From SIAQ01 sp964484265 (GTDB lineage Bacteria > Planctomycetota > Planctomycetia > Gemmatales > Gemmataceae): 64,000 nucleotides of DNA. Under the pieces are notes generated by a model. It made no database searches and was not told the origin of the DNA. It saw only the letters and a program-made list of their open reading frames with translations. This document shows, in pieces, positions 16,214 to 25,355 of the stretch. Both the position numbers and the translations under genes were made by a program. The first letter of the stretch is position 1. Each line of letters begins with the position of its first letter. The stretch is from assembly GCA_964484265.1 (NCBI GenBank), contig CAZAFH010000021.1:9098-73097 (forward strand). Reading direction: 5' to 3'.

Positions 16214-17704
16214 TCAACCTGCACGTTGCCGAGCCGCGCGATTGCGCATCACGATGAGCGGGCGATCCCGCTTTCCGGTCGCGAAATCTCGCGTCCGTAA
16301 CATCGGCTCGAACGCACCCCCAGGCAGATGGATATCCAACTGATTGGCGCACGCTTCCGGCATCACCACATAGACCGGGAACGATCGCTCCGCCCAGATG
16401 GCGAGGTTCTCCCACTCCAAAATCGTATCGACCGGTTTGCCAAGGTGATACATCAGCACATGCGACTCGGCACGGAAGAAGATCACCGGCCCGTCCGTTT
16501 GCTCGCGAATCTCTCGCGCGATCGCGCGGTACGGCCAGGCACGTTCCTCGGCGGGAATAAACGAGTGCAGGTAGACCACCCAGCCGGCAACGCATGCACA
16601 AACGAGCGAGCCTGTCAGAATCGCCAGGCGCCGCCGAGTCGCCTCGCTTTCGCGCATCTTGTGCTCGATGCACACGCCAAGGAATATCGCCAAACCCGGG
16701 TACGCCGGCAGTAAATAGTCGGCTCGCTTGAATTGCATGCAGGAAAGAAAGAGCGTGATCGAGAAGAACCAGATCAAGCCCGCGCGTGCGGCGGCGTCAT
16801 TGCGAATAGTTTCATTACGCACGAAGACGAAGAGCGCCCCGGGCACGATCAGCACCCAGGGCAGCAGATCCACACCAATTCGGGGAGCGTAGAACCACCA
16901 TGGGTGCGATGCCAGCGCGTCGGCGCCGCCCAGGCCGCGTTCGACGTTGTGATACCAGAAGAATACTTCCCAGAGCCGATTGTCGGTCCGCTCGTTCGCC
17001 CACACAAACCAGGGAACCGCGATCGCCAACATCAGCGGCAAGCCCCACCACAGCGTCGTTTCGCGAAGCCAGGCGAAAAACTCGCTGCGGCTTTTCGCTT
17101 GCGACATCCAAATCGATCCTGCAACCAATCCCGACAACACGATTGCGATCGGCCCCTTGAGCAGCACGGCCGCGGCGAGCGTCGAATAGCCGAAGAAATG
17201 CCAGGCGAAACGTCGCAGGCGCGTGCTATCCGCCAGATTCCCGACGTGAAAAGCGAAAAGACTAATCGCAATAGCCGACGCGAGCGGCATGTCGATTCGT
17301 CCGACGCGCGCTAGCCAGGTGAAGTGCACGCAAGTCGCGAGGATCAATGCCGAAAGAAATCCCGCCGTCGGCCGATGGGAACGCACGCCGGCGTAGAAGA
17401 GAAACAGCACGCATGCCGACGCGCCGATCGACGCCGGTAGCCGAACCGCCCAGACGCCGACACCGCCGAACAGCCAGCCGCAGAGCGCGACGAGCCAATA
17501 GTACATCGGCGGCTTTTGCAGTTCGAGATTTCGATCCAACAGGTGAGGCACGAGCCAGTGTCCATCGTCAAGCATCGATTGGGCATTCTGCGCCGCCCGC
17601 GCTTCGTGGCTGCTCGTCAGGTCACGGTCGCCGAGGTTCGCGAAGAAGAGAATGCCGCACAAACCCAGCAGCACGCTCGCTTGAAAAGTTCGGAAATTGT
17701 TCAT
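16214..17704 (-). CDS. ArnT/PMT-like membrane glycosyltransferase
   Basis: About 496 residues with roughly 10-12 membrane helices. The first extracytoplasmic loop contains 'GDRDLTSSHEARAAQNAQSML', where the Asp-Glu pattern matches the catalytic region of GT-C enzymes of the ArnT/PMT family. 'LQKPPMYYWLVAL' is the next characteristic block. These enzymes transfer a sugar from a polyprenyl-phosphate carrier to lipid A or protein at the periplasmic face. The C-terminal soluble portion contains 'VIFFRAESHVLMYHLGKPVD', typical of the family tail. Acceptor and sugar are not predictable. Confidence 0.85.
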   Translation of the reverse strand: MNNFRTFQASVLLGLCGILFFANLGDRDLTSSHEARAAQNAQSMLDDGHWLVPHLLDRNLELQKPPMYYWLVALCGWLFGGVGVWAVRLPASIGASACVLFLFYAGVRSHRPTAGFLSALILATCVHFTWLARVGRIDMPLASAIAISLFAFHVGNLADSTRLRRFAWHFFGYSTLAAAVLLKGPIAIVLSGLVAGSIWMSQAKSRSEFFAWLRETTLWWGLPLMLAIAVPWFVWANERTDNRLWEVFFWYHNVERGLGGADALASHPWWFYAPRIGVDLLPWVLIVPGALFVFVRNETIRNDAAARAGLIWFFSITLFLSCMQFKRADYLLPAYPGLAIFLGVCIEHKMRESEATRRRLAILTGSLVCACVAGWVVYLHSFIPAEERAWPYRAIAREIREQTDGPVIFFRAESHVLMYHLGKPVDTILEWENLAIWAERSFPVYVVMPEACANQLDIHLPGGAFEPMLRTRDFATGKRDRPLIVMRNRAARQRAG

Positions 17705-17737
17705 CGCTGGACACCGTTGGCGCGACTCCCACCGTAG

Positions 17738-17758
17738 GCATCACGCTCCGCGTGATGC
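17738..17758. repeat. Dispersed palindrome built on ATCACGC/GCGTGAT
   Basis: A 21-bp near-perfect palindrome beginning GCATCACGC. The same core occurs in reverse orientation at 46593-46613. It lies in the 100-bp gap between the ABC exporter and the glycosyltransferase. Confidence 0.7.
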
Positions 17759-17804
17759 ATTTCAACACCTGGAGCGTGATGCCGACGGTTGCGTTTCAGC
17801 CGCG

Positions 17805-19838
17805 TTAGGCCACGAGTCGTTGCTGTTGGACGTCGTAGAGCCTCTGGTAGATCTGGCATGTCTTCAGCAATTCCAGATGGGTACCCGTGGCGGCGACCCG
17901 GCCTTCGTCGAGCACGACGATACGGTCGGCGATCTCGAGCGTATGCAGGCGATGCGTGATGAGCAGTATCGTCCGTCCGTCGCGCTGCTCGTGCATCGTG
18001 CGATGGAGGAATATCTCGGCCTCGGGATCGTTTTGGCTGGTGAATTCATCGAGGATGAGAATCGCCGGGTCGGCCAGGAAAGCGCGCGCAAGGCAGATAC
18101 GCTGCCTCTGCCCGCCGGATAGTTTCTTGCCCTCGGCGCCCACGATCGTGTCGTAGCCGTGCGGCAGTTCATTCATGATGAAGTCGTGTGCCTGCGCCTT
18201 GCGTGCGGCGGCTTCGACTTCTTCCTGGGTCGCGTGCGGATGAGCGTAGGTGATATTCTCGAGGATCGTGTCGTCGAAGAGGAACATGTCCTGGGTGACG
18301 ATGGCGATCTGTTTGCGCAACGAACGAAGGTTGACCGAGCGAATGTCGTTGCCATCGATCAGGATGCTGCCATGATCGGGGTCGTAGAAGCGCGGCAGAA
18401 GGTTCAGGAGCGTGGTCTTGCCGCAGCCATTCTTGCCGACGAAGGCAACGATTTCGCCGTGTTTGATCTCCAGGTCGATGCCTTCGAGAAGCACCTGGCC
18501 TGGCGCGTACGAAAAGCAGACGTTGCGAAATTCGACATCGACACGGTGGCGGTCGAGGACGGGAGCGTCCACCATGTTCGTGATCGTCGGCTCTTTGTCG
18601 AGGTAATGAAAGACGCGATCCGCAGCGGCACAGCCCGATTGAATGCGCGTGTAGACATTTGAAAGCCGGCGGATCGGATCGGCCGAGGCAGCGAGCAAGG
18701 TGTAGAGCTGCATCAGCGTCTCGGGCTCTAGCGCCTGGTCGGCCAACGGAATCCCAAGAAACGCCACGGGCTTTTCGAGCACAATGTAGGCGCCGATCAA
18801 GAACACGGCAGAAACGGCAAGGGCCGTCATGACTTCGATGGCGGGGCTGGTCATCGCGTCGAGCGTCGTCACCCACATCGCTTTTCTGAAGAACTCGCGC
18901 GTCGTCCGGCGGAATCGGCGGCGTTCGCGCGGCTCTCGCGCAAATGCCTTCACGATGCGAATGCCCTGAAACACCTCCGCCAGGGTCTTGTAGATGCTGC
19001 CCATCCCTTCCAATAGGTGTCTCGTCGCGCGTTTCATCATCCTGCCAAAACGCGTAAGCACTAACAGCGCGATCGGAACAAGCACCAGACACATCAACGT
19101 CAGCTGCCAATTTATCCACGCCGCCACGGCGATACACGCCACGGCTTTGAGCGGTTCGGCAACGACCTTCCCGAACGCCGTCTTCATGCCCGTGCTCAGC
19201 AGGTCCACATCCGTCGTAAAGCGCGTCATCATGTCGCCCGTGCCGACGTCGGTGAAATGGCTCATGTCCAGATGGATCGCCCGGCGAAAGAGGAGATTGC
19301 GCAGATCGAATTGACACAGATTGACGACCGCGCCGACCAGCGATTCCTGCCAAAACTCGAAGAATCCGCGGATGAGCACGGCCACGATCACGGCGACCAG
19401 AACCCAGACCAGCGTCTGGAATCGATCGGTCGGGCAGTAATTGTCGATGAATCTCTTGGCGATGTGGTAGCGATACAGTTCGTCGTGTGCCGATTTGAGG
19501 TCGGCCTCCACCTTGGCCATGTCGCGCGCCGTTCGGCGTTTGAATTTATCGAGGTCGCCGCCGACGAAATCTTTTTCGATCTTTGCCATCTGCTCGTGCA
19601 GATCTTCCATTTGCTTCTTGTTCGGTTCGATTTGCTCCTTCTGACATTTTTCGATCGATACATCCACCCAGGTCTGTAGATTTTGGCCCGTGGTAAAGAT
19701 CTTCAAGATTGGCCAGAGGGCTGTGAAATTTAAACTCCACAATCCCGCAGCGAGCAACGCGCAGGCGAAGGAAATTCCGAGCCGATATCGATATGGCCAC
19801 GCGTAACGCAGGGCGCGGAGAAAGTTCTTGATGCCCAT
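17805..19838 (-). CDS. ABC exporter, fused membrane and ATPase domains (MsbA-like)
   Basis: The 677-residue half-transporter has an N-terminal six-helix domain. Between its first two helices there is an unusual ~100-residue charged, probably coiled-coil insertion. The C-terminal ATPase has Walker A 'GKNGCGKTT', signature 'LSGGQRQR', Walker B 'AILILDEF' with 'TSQND' replacing the usual TSALD, and the H-loop 'LLITHR'. It would act as a homodimer in the inner membrane, exporting lipids, glycolipids or hydrophobic compounds. The neighbouring membrane glycosyltransferase suggests an envelope lipid role. AAAGGAA precedes the ATG. Confidence 0.9.
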   Translation of the reverse strand: MGIKNFLRALRYAWPYRYRLGISFACALLAAGLWSLNFTALWPILKIFTTGQNLQTWVDVSIEKCQKEQIEPNKKQMEDLHEQMAKIEKDFVGGDLDKFKRRTARDMAKVEADLKSAHDELYRYHIAKRFIDNYCPTDRFQTLVWVLVAVIVAVLIRGFFEFWQESLVGAVVNLCQFDLRNLLFRRAIHLDMSHFTDVGTGDMMTRFTTDVDLLSTGMKTAFGKVVAEPLKAVACIAVAAWINWQLTLMCLVLVPIALLVLTRFGRMMKRATRHLLEGMGSIYKTLAEVFQGIRIVKAFAREPRERRRFRRTTREFFRKAMWVTTLDAMTSPAIEVMTALAVSAVFLIGAYIVLEKPVAFLGIPLADQALEPETLMQLYTLLAASADPIRRLSNVYTRIQSGCAAADRVFHYLDKEPTITNMVDAPVLDRHRVDVEFRNVCFSYAPGQVLLEGIDLEIKHGEIVAFVGKNGCGKTTLLNLLPRFYDPDHGSILIDGNDIRSVNLRSLRKQIAIVTQDMFLFDDTILENITYAHPHATQEEVEAAARKAQAHDFIMNELPHGYDTIVGAEGKKLSGGQRQRICLARAFLADPAILILDEFTSQNDPEAEIFLHRTMHEQRDGRTILLITHRLHTLEIADRIVVLDEGRVAATGTHLELLKTCQIYQRLYDVQQQRLVA

Positions 19839-19996
19839 CGCGATTCCTTTCGGCGAGCAGAGTCAGTCCATTCCAATCGGTTTTACCACAATAAAGATTC
19901 AACAATCAAGCCGGATTCAGGAGTAATGTGCACAAGAATCCACCTGGGGATGGCATCGTGGAACTGCGACGAAGTGGAACTGCGACGAAAAATGAC

Positions 19997-20019
19997 ATTA
20001 CACCCGAAGGGAGTCGAAC
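19997..20019. repeat. att-like copy of tRNA-Arg 3' end (left)
   Basis: ATTACACCCGAAGG... is identical over 23 bases to 29903-29925, including the 3' acceptor strand and part of the T-arm of the tRNA-Arg gene. No tRNA body follows it. Confidence 0.75.
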
Positions 20020-20335
20020 TACGATGGTCCGCATGAAACGTCGCTTTGGGCGGAGAAATTCGACGCATGAATCTAGCTAGTGTCTGTCGTTAAACGATGT
20101 TTGGCTGTAATTTTCCTTGGATTTCCGAGCGAAACGTCATCGAAGATTGTAGCTCGAATCGTCTATGAAAGGAGACAAACACGGGAAAAAGCGCTCTGAC
20201 GAGGACGAATTTCTACAGATCCTTACCAGCGTCTTTACACTTTTTTTATATCTAGCCCGCAACTCTTAACCCCGATTTGATGCGACCGTCGTTACGATCT
20301 AAAGAGAGAAATACGCTGCGCGCGGGGAGCCATCA
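20020..20335. other. Gene-free leader upstream of the kdp operon
   Basis: These 316 bases contain no convincing coding frame. They should hold the kdp promoter and possibly a KdpE site. A T-rich patch, 'cactttttttatatcta', sits about 95 bases before the first small gene. I cannot assign -35/-10 boxes confidently. Confidence 0.4.
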
Positions 20336-20434
20336 ATGTTGGACGGACTTTATCTGGGTTTGGTTGTCGGCTTTGGCCTCTTGACGTGGGCTTTTTTGGT
20401 TCTTTGCGAACAGCACGTGGGAGGCAGCCAATGA
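20336..20434 (+). CDS. Tiny membrane protein preceding kdpF
   Basis: The 32-residue product (MLDGLYLGLVVGFGLLTWAF...) is a single hydrophobic helix followed by a short polar tail. Its stop overlaps the kdpF start (ATGA). A similar one-helix ORF is common immediately upstream of kdpF in other bacteria. A role as an accessory subunit of the potassium pump is inferred from position only. Confidence 0.65.
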   Translation: MLDGLYLGLVVGFGLLTWAFLVLCEQHVGGSQ

Positions 20435-20523
20435 GCAGTGTCGAACTTGCAGGACTCGCGATTGCGGCGGGCCTTATGGCCTACTTGATCGTCGCGTTTT
20501 TGAAGCCGGAGTGGTTCGCATGA
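20431..20523 (+). CDS. kdpF: KdpF, small subunit of the K+-transporting ATPase
   Basis: Thirty residues forming one membrane helix and ending 'YLIVAFLKPEWFA'. The 'L..PE.F' ending is the KdpF hallmark. It overlaps the upstream small ORF by four bases and kdpA by four bases (ATGA), consistent with coupled translation. KdpF is known to stabilise the KdpABC complex in E. coli. Confidence 0.85.
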   Translation: MSSVELAGLAIAAGLMAYLIVAFLKPEWFA

Positions 20524-22283
20524 GCACCAATGCGTGGATTCAATTGGCAATCTTCTTGATCGTGCTGGTGGCTCTCGTCAAGCCGCTTGGCTGGTACATG
20601 GCGCGCGTTTATGAAGGCCAACCGTGTGGACTCGATCGAGTTCTGGGTTGGCTTGAGCGCGGTATCTATCGCCTTGCCGGCGTCGATGCGCAATCGGAGA
20701 TGGTCTGGAAGGCGTACGCGGTCGCCCTTCTGTTGTTTAATGCCGTGGGCCTACTGTTCGTGTATGCGCTACAGCGCTTTCAAGGTCTCCTGCCGCTCAA
20801 TCCGCAGAACCTGGAAGGCGTGCCGGCCGACCTTGCCTTCAACACGGCGGCCAGTTTCGCAACTAACACCAACTGGCAGAACTATGGCGGCGAGTCCACG
20901 CTCAGCTATCTGACGCAGATGGCCGGGCTCGGCGTGCAGAACTTCGTGTCGGCGGCCACTGGCATGGCTGTCCTCGTAGCCTTGATTCGCGGCCTGGTGC
21001 GGCGTTCGACGGAAACGATCGGCAACTACTGGGTCGATCTCGTCCGCTCGACTCTTTATATTCTCTTGCCCTTATCGCTGATCCTAGCTGTGCTGCTAGT
21101 GTCGCAAGGCGTTGTTCAGAGTTTTCAATCGTATCAGGAAGTCGAGTTGCTGCAGCCGACGCACGACGCGGCCAAGAAACCGGTAACGACACAGACACTG
21201 CCAATGGGACCGGCGGCGTCGCAGATAGCCATCAAGCAGCTCGGCACCAATGGCGGCGGGTTCTTCAACGTCAACGGCGCCCATCCGTTTGAGAACGCCA
21301 CGCCGCTGTCGAACTTTCTCGAATTGCTTGCGATACTTCTGATTCCGGCGGCGCTCTGTTACACGTTTGGCGTCATGGTCGGTGATACGCGGCAGGGATG
21401 GGCCGTGCTGGCGGCCATGCTCGTGATCTTCGTGCCGTTAACCATCGGCTGCATCGCGGCGGAGGAGGCTGGTAACCCGGCTCTCGCCAAACTTGGGCTG
21501 AATCAGCCCGGCATCATGGAAGGCAAGGAGGTCCGCTTCGGCATCGCTAGCTCAGCGACCTGGGCCTGCGCGACGACGGCCGCCTCGAACGGCAGCGTCA
21601 ATTCGATGCACGATTCGTATACGCCACTCGGCGGCATGATCCTGATGTGGCTGATGCAGCTCGGCGAAGTTGTCTTCGGCGGCGTCGGCAGCGGCCTCTA
21701 CGGCATGCTGATGTTTGCCATCGTCGCCGTATTCATCGCTGGTTTGATGGTGGGACGAACTCCGGAATACCTCGGCAAGAAAATCGAAGCTTTCGAAATG
21801 AAGATGGCGTCGCTCGTCATTCTCATCCCGTCCCTCGTGGTCCTACTCGGGACGGCCATTGCCGTCGCTGGGCCTGGGCTCGAATACGCGCCGCGCGATG
21901 GGGCGCCGAGCAAGTCTGCGCTCAACAATCCGGGGGCGCACGGCTTCTCCGAAGTGCTCTATGCGTTCTCCTCCGCAGGGAACAACAACGGTAGCGCGTT
22001 CGCGGGATTGACCGGGGACAACATGTTCTACAACACGGCACTAGGTCTAGCGATGCTCATCTCTCGCTACTGGCTGATTATTCCGACACTCGCAATCGCG
22101 GGCGCTTTGGCGCGCAAGAAGTACACGCCACCGGGCGCGGGAACCCTTCCGACGCACACGCCGTTGTTTGTCGTGCTGCTTGTCGGCACGGTCCTGCTGG
22201 TCGGCGCATTAACGTTCGTGCCCGCCCTGGCACTCGGTCCGATTGTGGAACAACTGCAAATGATGATGGAGGAGCAGCCATGA
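20520..22283 (+). CDS. kdpA: K+-transporting ATPase subunit A
   Basis: The ATG at 20520 overlapping kdpF is chosen over a GTG nine bases upstream. The 587-residue membrane protein belongs to the superfamily of K+ transporters. The selectivity-filter regions are visible as 'FATNTNWQNYGGE', 'LGTNGGGFFNVNGAHPFENATP', 'ATTAASNGSVNSMHD' and 'SAGNNNGSAFAG'. KdpA binds and conducts K+ in the KdpFABC pump of the inner membrane. Its length is close to the usual 560-590 residues, and it appears intact. Confidence 0.97.
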   Translation: MSTNAWIQLAIFLIVLVALVKPLGWYMARVYEGQPCGLDRVLGWLERGIYRLAGVDAQSEMVWKAYAVALLLFNAVGLLFVYALQRFQGLLPLNPQNLEGVPADLAFNTAASFATNTNWQNYGGESTLSYLTQMAGLGVQNFVSAATGMAVLVALIRGLVRRSTETIGNYWVDLVRSTLYILLPLSLILAVLLVSQGVVQSFQSYQEVELLQPTHDAAKKPVTTQTLPMGPAASQIAIKQLGTNGGGFFNVNGAHPFENATPLSNFLELLAILLIPAALCYTFGVMVGDTRQGWAVLAAMLVIFVPLTIGCIAAEEAGNPALAKLGLNQPGIMEGKEVRFGIASSATWACATTAASNGSVNSMHDSYTPLGGMILMWLMQLGEVVFGGVGSGLYGMLMFAIVAVFIAGLMVGRTPEYLGKKIEAFEMKMASLVILIPSLVVLLGTAIAVAGPGLEYAPRDGAPSKSALNNPGAHGFSEVLYAFSSAGNNNGSAFAGLTGDNMFYNTALGLAMLISRYWLIIPTLAIAGALARKKYTPPGAGTLPTHTPLFVVLLVGTVLLVGALTFVPALALGPIVEQLQMMMEEQP

Positions 22284-24349
22284 CCGCGACTACCAAGGCA
22301 CGCCCGTTGTTCGATCCGTCGATTGTTCGGAGGGCTATCCTCGATTCTTTCAAGAAACTCGATCCGCGCCGCCAGGTCCGCAACCCCGTGATGTTCACGG
22401 TGTATGTCGGCAGCATACTCACGACAGGATTGGCGATTCATGACATTATCGTTAAGGGCGCGGAGCCTCTCTGGTTCACCGTTTCGATTTCAGCCTGGCT
22501 GTGGTTCACGGTCCTGTTCGCGAATTTCGCCGAGGCGATGGCGGAGGGTCGCGGCAAAGCGCAGGCCGACACACTGCGCCAGGCTCGTCGCGATGTCACC
22601 GCCAAGAAGCTCGATCAGGCGAAGCACGGCGCTCCTTTCACGATGGTTAACGCGTCTACTTTGCGCAAGGACGACATCGTACAGGTTGAAGCCGGCGAGC
22701 TGATTCCCGGCGATGGAGAAATCATCGAAGGCGTCGCGTCGGTGGACGAAAGCGCCGTCACGGGCGAAAGTGCGCCCGTTATTCGTGAGAGCGGCGGGGA
22801 TCGCTCCAGCGTCACCGGAGGCACGCGCGTTCTCTCGGATTGGCTCGTCATCCGTATCAGCGCGAATCCCGGTGAATCGTTTCTGGATCGCATGATCGGT
22901 CTCATCGAAGGCGCCAAGCGGCAGAAAACGCCGAATGAGATCGCGCTCGACATTTTGCTTGCAGCGATGACGATCATTTTCCTCATCGCGTGCGCCACTC
23001 TACTACCGTTCTCGAAATACAGTGTCGATGCGGCGGGACAGGGAACCCCGATCACTATCACCGTCCTTGTCGCTTTGCTCGTTTGTTTGATCCCAACGAC
23101 GATCGGCGGTCTGCTGTCAGCAATCGGCATCGCGGGCATGGATCGAATGATTCAGGCCAACGTCATCGCGATGTCGGGGCGAGCGGTGGAAGCCGCCGGA
23201 GACGTGGACGTGCTCCTGCTCGATAAGACAGGTACGATCACTCTTGGCAACCGGCAGGCCGTCGAGTTGATTCCCGCCCCGGGAGTGGAACTTCCCGCGC
23301 TTGCCGACGCGGCGCAACTCGCATCCCTGGCAGACGAGACGCCGGAAGGTCGCAGCATCGTTGTGTTGGCAAAAGAGAAATACGGCCTTCGGGGACGCAA
23401 TGTGCAGGAATTACATGCGTCATTCGTGCCTTTCTCCGCCCAGACGCGCATCAGCGGTGTGAATCTGAACGGTCGAGTTGTTCGCAAGGGGGCTGCGGAG
23501 GCCATCGAGGCTTTCGTTCGCGAACACGGCGGCAGTTTCCCTCCGGAACTGAAACGCGCAGTCGATGACATCTCCAAGCGGGGCGGCACACCGCTGGTCG
23601 TTGCCGAGGGCTCGCGCACGCTGGGCGTGATTTTTCTCAAAGACATCGTCAAAGGCGGTATCAAGGAGCGCTTTGCCGAACTGCGGCGCATGGGCATCAA
23701 GACGGTAATGATAACCGGCGACAATCCGCTTACCGCTGCCGCCATTGCCGCGGAGGCCGGCGTGGATGATTTTCTTGCCCAGGCGACTCCGGAAGCGAAG
23801 CTCAAGATGATTCGCGAGCACCAGGCGGGCGGCCGGCTGGTCGCCATGACCGGCGACGGTACCAATGACTCGCCGGCGCTGGCACAGGCCGATGTGGCCG
23901 TGGCCATGAATTCAGGCACACAGGCCGCCAAGGAAGCGGGCAACATGGTCGATCTCGATTCCAATCCAACGAAGCTCATCGAGATTGTCGAGATTGGCAA
24001 ACAGCTCTTGATGACGCGAGGCGCTCTTACGACCTTCAGCCTCGCCAACGACGTTTCCAAGTATTTCGCGATAATTCCAGCGGCCTTCGCCAGCACCTAC
24101 CCTGCGCTGCTTAGGCTCAACATCATGGCACTTCATCCAGCAACGGCCATCCTGTCGGCCGTGATTTTCAACGCCCTTATCATCGTTGCGCTGATTCCAC
24201 TGGCGCTGCGAGGCGTCAGGTATCGGGCCATCGGCGCGGATCGGCTCTTGCGTGACAACCTCCTGATCTACGGTGTCGGCGGATTGATCGTGCCGTTCAT
24301 CGGTATCAAGGCGATTGATCTGATACTCGGCTTCTTCGGCTTTTTCTGA
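22280..24349 (+). CDS. kdpB: K+-transporting P-type ATPase subunit B
   Basis: A 689-residue P-type ATPase that overlaps kdpA by four bases. Motifs in order: 'AVTGESAPV' (actuator), 'DKTGTITLGNR' (phosphorylated Asp near residue 315) and 'MTGDGTNDSPALAQADVAVAMN' (hinge). Ser in the TGES loop, the site of inhibitory phosphorylation in E. coli KdpB, is conserved. It hydrolyses ATP to power uptake of K+ through KdpA. All key residues are present. Confidence 0.97.
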   Translation: MTATTKARPLFDPSIVRRAILDSFKKLDPRRQVRNPVMFTVYVGSILTTGLAIHDIIVKGAEPLWFTVSISAWLWFTVLFANFAEAMAEGRGKAQADTLRQARRDVTAKKLDQAKHGAPFTMVNASTLRKDDIVQVEAGELIPGDGEIIEGVASVDESAVTGESAPVIRESGGDRSSVTGGTRVLSDWLVIRISANPGESFLDRMIGLIEGAKRQKTPNEIALDILLAAMTIIFLIACATLLPFSKYSVDAAGQGTPITITVLVALLVCLIPTTIGGLLSAIGIAGMDRMIQANVIAMSGRAVEAAGDVDVLLLDKTGTITLGNRQAVELIPAPGVELPALADAAQLASLADETPEGRSIVVLAKEKYGLRGRNVQELHASFVPFSAQTRISGVNLNGRVVRKGAAEAIEAFVREHGGSFPPELKRAVDDISKRGGTPLVVAEGSRTLGVIFLKDIVKGGIKERFAELRRMGIKTVMITGDNPLTAAAIAAEAGVDDFLAQATPEAKLKMIREHQAGGRLVAMTGDGTNDSPALAQADVAVAMNSGTQAAKEAGNMVDLDSNPTKLIEIVEIGKQLLMTRGALTTFSLANDVSKYFAIIPAAFASTYPALLRLNIMALHPATAILSAVIFNALIIVALIPLALRGVRYRAIGADRLLRDNLLIYGVGGLIVPFIGIKAIDLILGFFGFF

Positions 24350-24357
24350 GGTGACCA

Positions 24358-24939
24358 ATGAAATCGCAATTGCGAGCCGCTCTGACCGTGTTCGGCCTTC
24401 TAACGTTGGTGACGGGCTTCGTCTATCCGGCCCTGGTGACGTTGATCGCCCAGGCAGCATTCCCGCACCAGGCGAACGGCAGCATTCTGACGAGTGAAGG
24501 CAAAGCAATCGGATCCGAGCTGGTCGGTCAGTTTTTTGATGAGCCGCGCTACTTTTGGAGCCGGCCATCCGCAACGACCCCTGCGGAATACAACGCTTGC
24601 GCCTCCTCGGGATCAAACCTCGGACCGACGAATCCCGCCTTGTTTGAAGCCGTCCGCGACCGCGTGGACAGAATCCGCAAGGCGCATCCGGAGCAGTCGG
24701 GACCGGTGCCCGCGGACCTCGTAACGGCCTCAGCGAGCGGGCTTGACCCGGACATCAGCCTCGCATCCGCCGAGTACCAAACCGCGCGCGTCGCCAAAGC
24801 ACGAGGCATGAAGTCCGAAGTGGTCGCCAAATTCGTAGCGGCACATACGGAATCTCGCACATTCGGCCTACTCGGAGAGCCGCGCGTCAATGTGGTCAAG
24901 CTGAATCTGGCGCTCGACCAAACGAATTCAAAACGCTGA
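24358..24939 (+). CDS. kdpC: K+-transporting ATPase subunit C
   Basis: The 193-residue protein has one N-terminal membrane helix and a periplasmic domain with the family blocks 'GSELVGQFFDEPRYFWSRPS', 'SGSNLGPTNPAL' and 'PADLVTASASGLDPDIS'. KdpC is an essential accessory subunit of KdpFABC. It begins eight bases after kdpB with GAGGTGA upstream of the ATG. Confidence 0.96.
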   Translation: MKSQLRAALTVFGLLTLVTGFVYPALVTLIAQAAFPHQANGSILTSEGKAIGSELVGQFFDEPRYFWSRPSATTPAEYNACASSGSNLGPTNPALFEAVRDRVDRIRKAHPEQSGPVPADLVTASASGLDPDISLASAEYQTARVAKARGMKSEVVAKFVAAHTESRTFGLLGEPRVNVVKLNLALDQTNSKR

Positions 24940-24946
24940 GAAATCC

Positions 24947-25132
24947 ATGCTGCGACGACTTTGGCGACGATTCTGGGACTGGTTCATGGCGCCGATGCCG
25001 TTTCCACGCGATCACTGGTATCGACGCGAAACGCCGATCGTGAGGGGCGAATTCGATTGCGAAGGTAATCTGGCAATCCCGGAGAGCCTGGCGGAGGAAG
25101 TGGTAGACAGCAAGTCTCCTCCGTCTTATTGA
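24947..25132 (+). CDS. Small unrecognised protein between kdpC and kdpD
   Basis: Sixty-one residues with an Arg/Trp-rich start (MLRRLWRRFWDWFMAP) and an acidic C-terminal half, 'GEFDCEGNLAIPESLAEE'. It starts seven bases after the kdpC stop and lies in the operon direction. No clear Shine-Dalgarno sequence and no known family. The amphipathic N-terminus could lie on the membrane. Confidence 0.5.
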   Translation: MLRRLWRRFWDWFMAPMPFPRDHWYRRETPIVRGEFDCEGNLAIPESLAEEVVDSKSPPSY

Positions 25133-25355
25133 AACACCTTGCTCACGCGTTGGTTCCTATCTAACCCGCAGGCTACACAAGTCAAGGTGGTGCTTGGAAG
25201 TGCATTCATTTGTCAGATAGTTGACGATGCCAAACCAATGCCAAGCCAATTTGCGAAGCCGGTGTTCGGCACGTTGCTCGTGAAGCCGTAGAGCCGCTCG
25301 AAGCCGACGCAATGTAGAATGATGGAATCAATTGTTCGATCATGAAGTGAGCTTG

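Noticed and set aside
19997..20040. A second tRNA gene at the left repeat
   Set aside because: Only the 3' acceptor and part of the T-arm are present; no anticodon arm or D-arm can be drawn.
20075..20130. Possible insertion-sequence end ('agtgtctgtcgttaaa')
   Set aside because: No transposase frame and no matching inverted end were found nearby.
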